Shown piece after piece: positions 62,567 through 64,000 of a stretch of 64,000 nt of DNA. The stretch comes from CAYHHI01 sp964356335 (lineage in GTDB: Bacteria; Arandabacterota; Arandabacteria; Arandabacterales; Arandabacteraceae): NCBI GenBank assembly GCA_964356335.1, contig CAYHHI010000014.1, positions 1-64,000 of the forward strand, read 5' to 3'. The notes under the pieces are model-generated. The model was given only the letters and a program-made list of their open reading frames with translations, searched no databases and had not been told where the DNA came from. Each line of letters opens with the position of its first letter. The first letter of the stretch is position 1. A program made the position numbers and the translations under genes.

Positions 62567-63016
62567 GGCCTTGCAGGGCTGGTCTTCGGCTCAGAACTAC
62601 ATTCGCCTCCGACCCAGCCCCTGCGCCGGTGCTTTGCTGGAGCTGCCGAGCCGACGGATGGCCCGCAGGGCATGGGGTTCTAACCGAAGGGCCACCGGCG
62701 GCGAGGAACCAGAGACTCCGCCTTCGCGGGCCAGTGCTTTGCTGGAGCTGCCGAGCCGACGGATGGCCCGCAGGGCATGTAGTTCTAACCGAAGGGCCAC
62801 CGGCGACGAGGAACCAGAGACTCCGCCTTCGCGGGCCAGTGCTTTGCCGGAGCTGCCGAGCCGACGGATGGCCCGCAGGGCATGTAGTTCTAACCGAAGG
62901 GCCNNNNNNNNNNNNNNNNNNNNNNNNNNNNNNNNNNNNNNNNNNNNNNNNNNNNNNNNNNNNNNNNNNNNNNNNNNNNNNNNNNNNNNNNNNNNNNNNN
63001 NNNACCGGCGGCGAGG
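62567..63016. repeat. 105-bp tandem repeat array, broken by an assembly gap
   Basis: CCGACGGATGGCCCGCAGGG occurs at 62651, 62756 and 62861, a period of exactly 105 bases with nearly identical units; the third copy runs into 100 N. The same unit end (ACCGGCGGCGAGG) appears right after the gap at 63004. The array is preceded by the block with CTTCGGCTCAGAACTACATT (62584-62603), which is the inverted form of GTAGTTCTAACCGAAG inside the unit. True copy number is unknown. Confidence 0.9.
62904..63003. other. Assembly gap of 100 N
   Basis: A run of exactly 100 unknown bases, the usual placeholder for a gap of unknown size, within the tandem array. Confidence 0.99.
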
Positions 63017-63018
63017 TT

Positions 63019-64000
63019 TCATGGGGCGCCCGGAGAGTCCGTCTGGACCTGGCCCTTCGTCCAGATTCTTGTGTTGAGGTTCAAGTCTTCCACGATTCCG
63101 ACGGCAAGATGGAGGTCCTCGAAATATGTCTCGACGCTCTTGAAATCGGTTATGCTTGTGAAGACCTTGGGTTCGAAGAGAGCTTTCCTGTACGAGATTG
63201 CAACGAAGACCTGGGAACCGACAAATGAGAGATATACCTGGCGTCCGGTCTTCTTGCGGAAGTTGACGATACGCTCCATAAGGCTTGTGGAGAGCACGTA
63301 TCTTGACTCGATTTGATCGTCACCGTAAACCGCGAACAACTTTTCGAATTCCGGATCCTCGAGCTTTATGAGTTCGCCGCGGGATTTGTTCAATGACTGG
63401 AAGAATGTGCCTGCACTACCAAAGAGTTTTTCTGCCGTGTCAGGTAAAACCACGGTCTTCCCATAGAACTTCTTGTTGAAATCGCCGATGAAGAACAGAC
63501 CCTTGAAGATGGTGTGCCAATGCCTCCGTCGCCCTCGCCGCGAGTCGTATGTGTCTTCTTTGTATTGAGCGTGCAGCTCGGAGAATTCGATGCTGGTCTC
63601 ACCGATCTTGCCCCGGATGTGGTCGTCACCCCTGAGCCTGTCCGGGTTCCGCTCGAAGATCCTGCTTGAGACAAACTTCCACTGTTCGATGCTGCCCTTG
63701 GGCGAGTACTCGAGACTCGGCTCGATGAACGCAACGATCTTGCTTATGACCCCGAGCTTGAACCGGTAAGCGTATTCGCTCGTGAGATACCTATAGAGGA
63801 ATGTGCCGATGCTCACCGACATGGCAATCGTGATGAAGATGAGCCAGCCCGTAAGCTTATAGAGAAGGTCCAACGCGCCCGCGATTGCCACGATCCCGCC
63901 GCTCGCAACAAAGAGGATGATCACCCTGCCGAGAACGGCCTTTCTCACCACTTCGAGCCGCTTGAGCTCCCCAACGAGATCAGTCGCATAGAAATGGGCG
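63019..64000 (-). CDS. DUF3137 membrane protein (5' end outside window)
   Basis: At least 327 residues; the frame stays open to the window edge, where AHFYATDLVGELKRLEVVRK precedes the first possible GTG at 63951, as in the start of DUF3137 proteins. Two adjacent hydrophobic segments (VIILFVASGGIVAIAGALDL, WLIFITIAMSVSIGTFLY) form a hairpin in the membrane. The soluble part has IFKGLFFIGDFNKKFYGKTV, FEKLFAVYGDDQIESRYVLS and VFVAISYRKALFEP, all typical of DUF3137. Function unknown. The stop lies 16 bases from the assembly gap. Confidence 0.85.
   Translation of the reverse strand, partial: AHFYATDLVGELKRLEVVRKAVLGRVIILFVASGGIVAIAGALDLLYKLTGWLIFITIAMSVSIGTFLYRYLTSEYAYRFKLGVISKIVAFIEPSLEYSPKGSIEQWKFVSSRIFERNPDRLRGDDHIRGKIGETSIEFSELHAQYKEDTYDSRRGRRRHWHTIFKGLFFIGDFNKKFYGKTVVLPDTAEKLFGSAGTFFQSLNKSRGELIKLEDPEFEKLFAVYGDDQIESRYVLSTSLMERIVNFRKKTGRQVYLSFVGSQVFVAISYRKALFEPKVFTSITDFKSVETYFEDLHLAVGIVEDLNLNTRIWTKGQVQTDSPGAP

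Noticed and set aside
62567..63016. CRISPR array
   Set aside because: The 105-bp units are near-identical along their whole length, without unique spacers, and no cas gene is near.
62377..63228. Open frames on both strands through the tandem repeats and the N gap, with 35-residue repeats
   Set aside because: The 105-bp unit is divisible by three, so several frames stay open by chance; there is no ribosome site or known repeat protein, and the N run makes the frame artificial.

Overview
The window looks like a scaffold from an uncultured, diderm, probably anaerobic bacterium of the FCB superphylum or a neighbouring candidate phylum (Eisenbacteria, Latescibacteria and WOR-3 are the kind meant; the exact lineage is not decidable here). 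The grounds are outer-membrane beta-barrels and lipoproteins, exported proteins with FlgD-like, lamin-tail and dockerin-like domains, a rubredoxin, a haem-type sensor kinase, and a LexA operator of the form TGCAC-N4-GTGCA, which fits the box I recall for Fibrobacter. Many genes appear to start at TTG behind strong Shine-Dalgarno sites. A run of 100 N at 62904-63003 shows the sequence is scaffolded.

Layout. 1-2701: edge of a prophage reading leftwards (D12 methylase, ParB-like protein, small and large terminase). 2814-3497: remnant of an exported protein. 3484-10337: one long leftward operon from a consensus promoter: tRNA(CAU), tilS, hpt, ftsH, folE, folP, cdaA. 10649-13712: lipoprotein with two beta-barrels. 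13894-16208: haem-motif histidine kinase plus receiver. 16388-19915: winged-helix protein, degenerate M50-like membrane protein, iron-sulfur protein, guaB. 20057-26816: SOS block lexA, dinB, mrfA, mrfB followed by a histidine phosphatase and a lipoprotein isoaspartyl methyltransferase, controlled by a LexA operator lying inside the lexA promoter. 27091-30646: an aminotransferase converging on a TrpB2 gene that sits directly behind an SbnI/SerK-type serine kinase gene. 30938-36904: glycosyltransferase, metal P-type ATPase, GH3 hexosaminidase, ilvE. 37085-43707: beta-barrel, papain-like exported protease, and a three-gene operon (hydrolase, DUF364-like, PLP decarboxylase). 44066-47823: a four-gene membrane-protein operon of unknown function, divergent from a rubredoxin gene. 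48218-60347: peptidase, exported and metabolic genes, rmlD-like gene and hflX. 60348-63018: a TPR lipoprotein gene flanked by a repeat family with a 105-bp tandem array interrupted by the assembly gap. 63019-64000: DUF3137 membrane protein running off the end.

The most interesting proposals are: (1) the serine-kinase/TrpB2 pair, which could make tryptophan through O-phosphoserine; (2) the four-gene DUF6754-type membrane operon; (3) the LexA-controlled MrfAB repair block; (4) a possible transcription-attenuation leader in front of hflX; (5) a shared C-terminal TTWGxIK motif on exported proteins. All functional statements are inferred from sequence reading and remembered family features; no database search was run.
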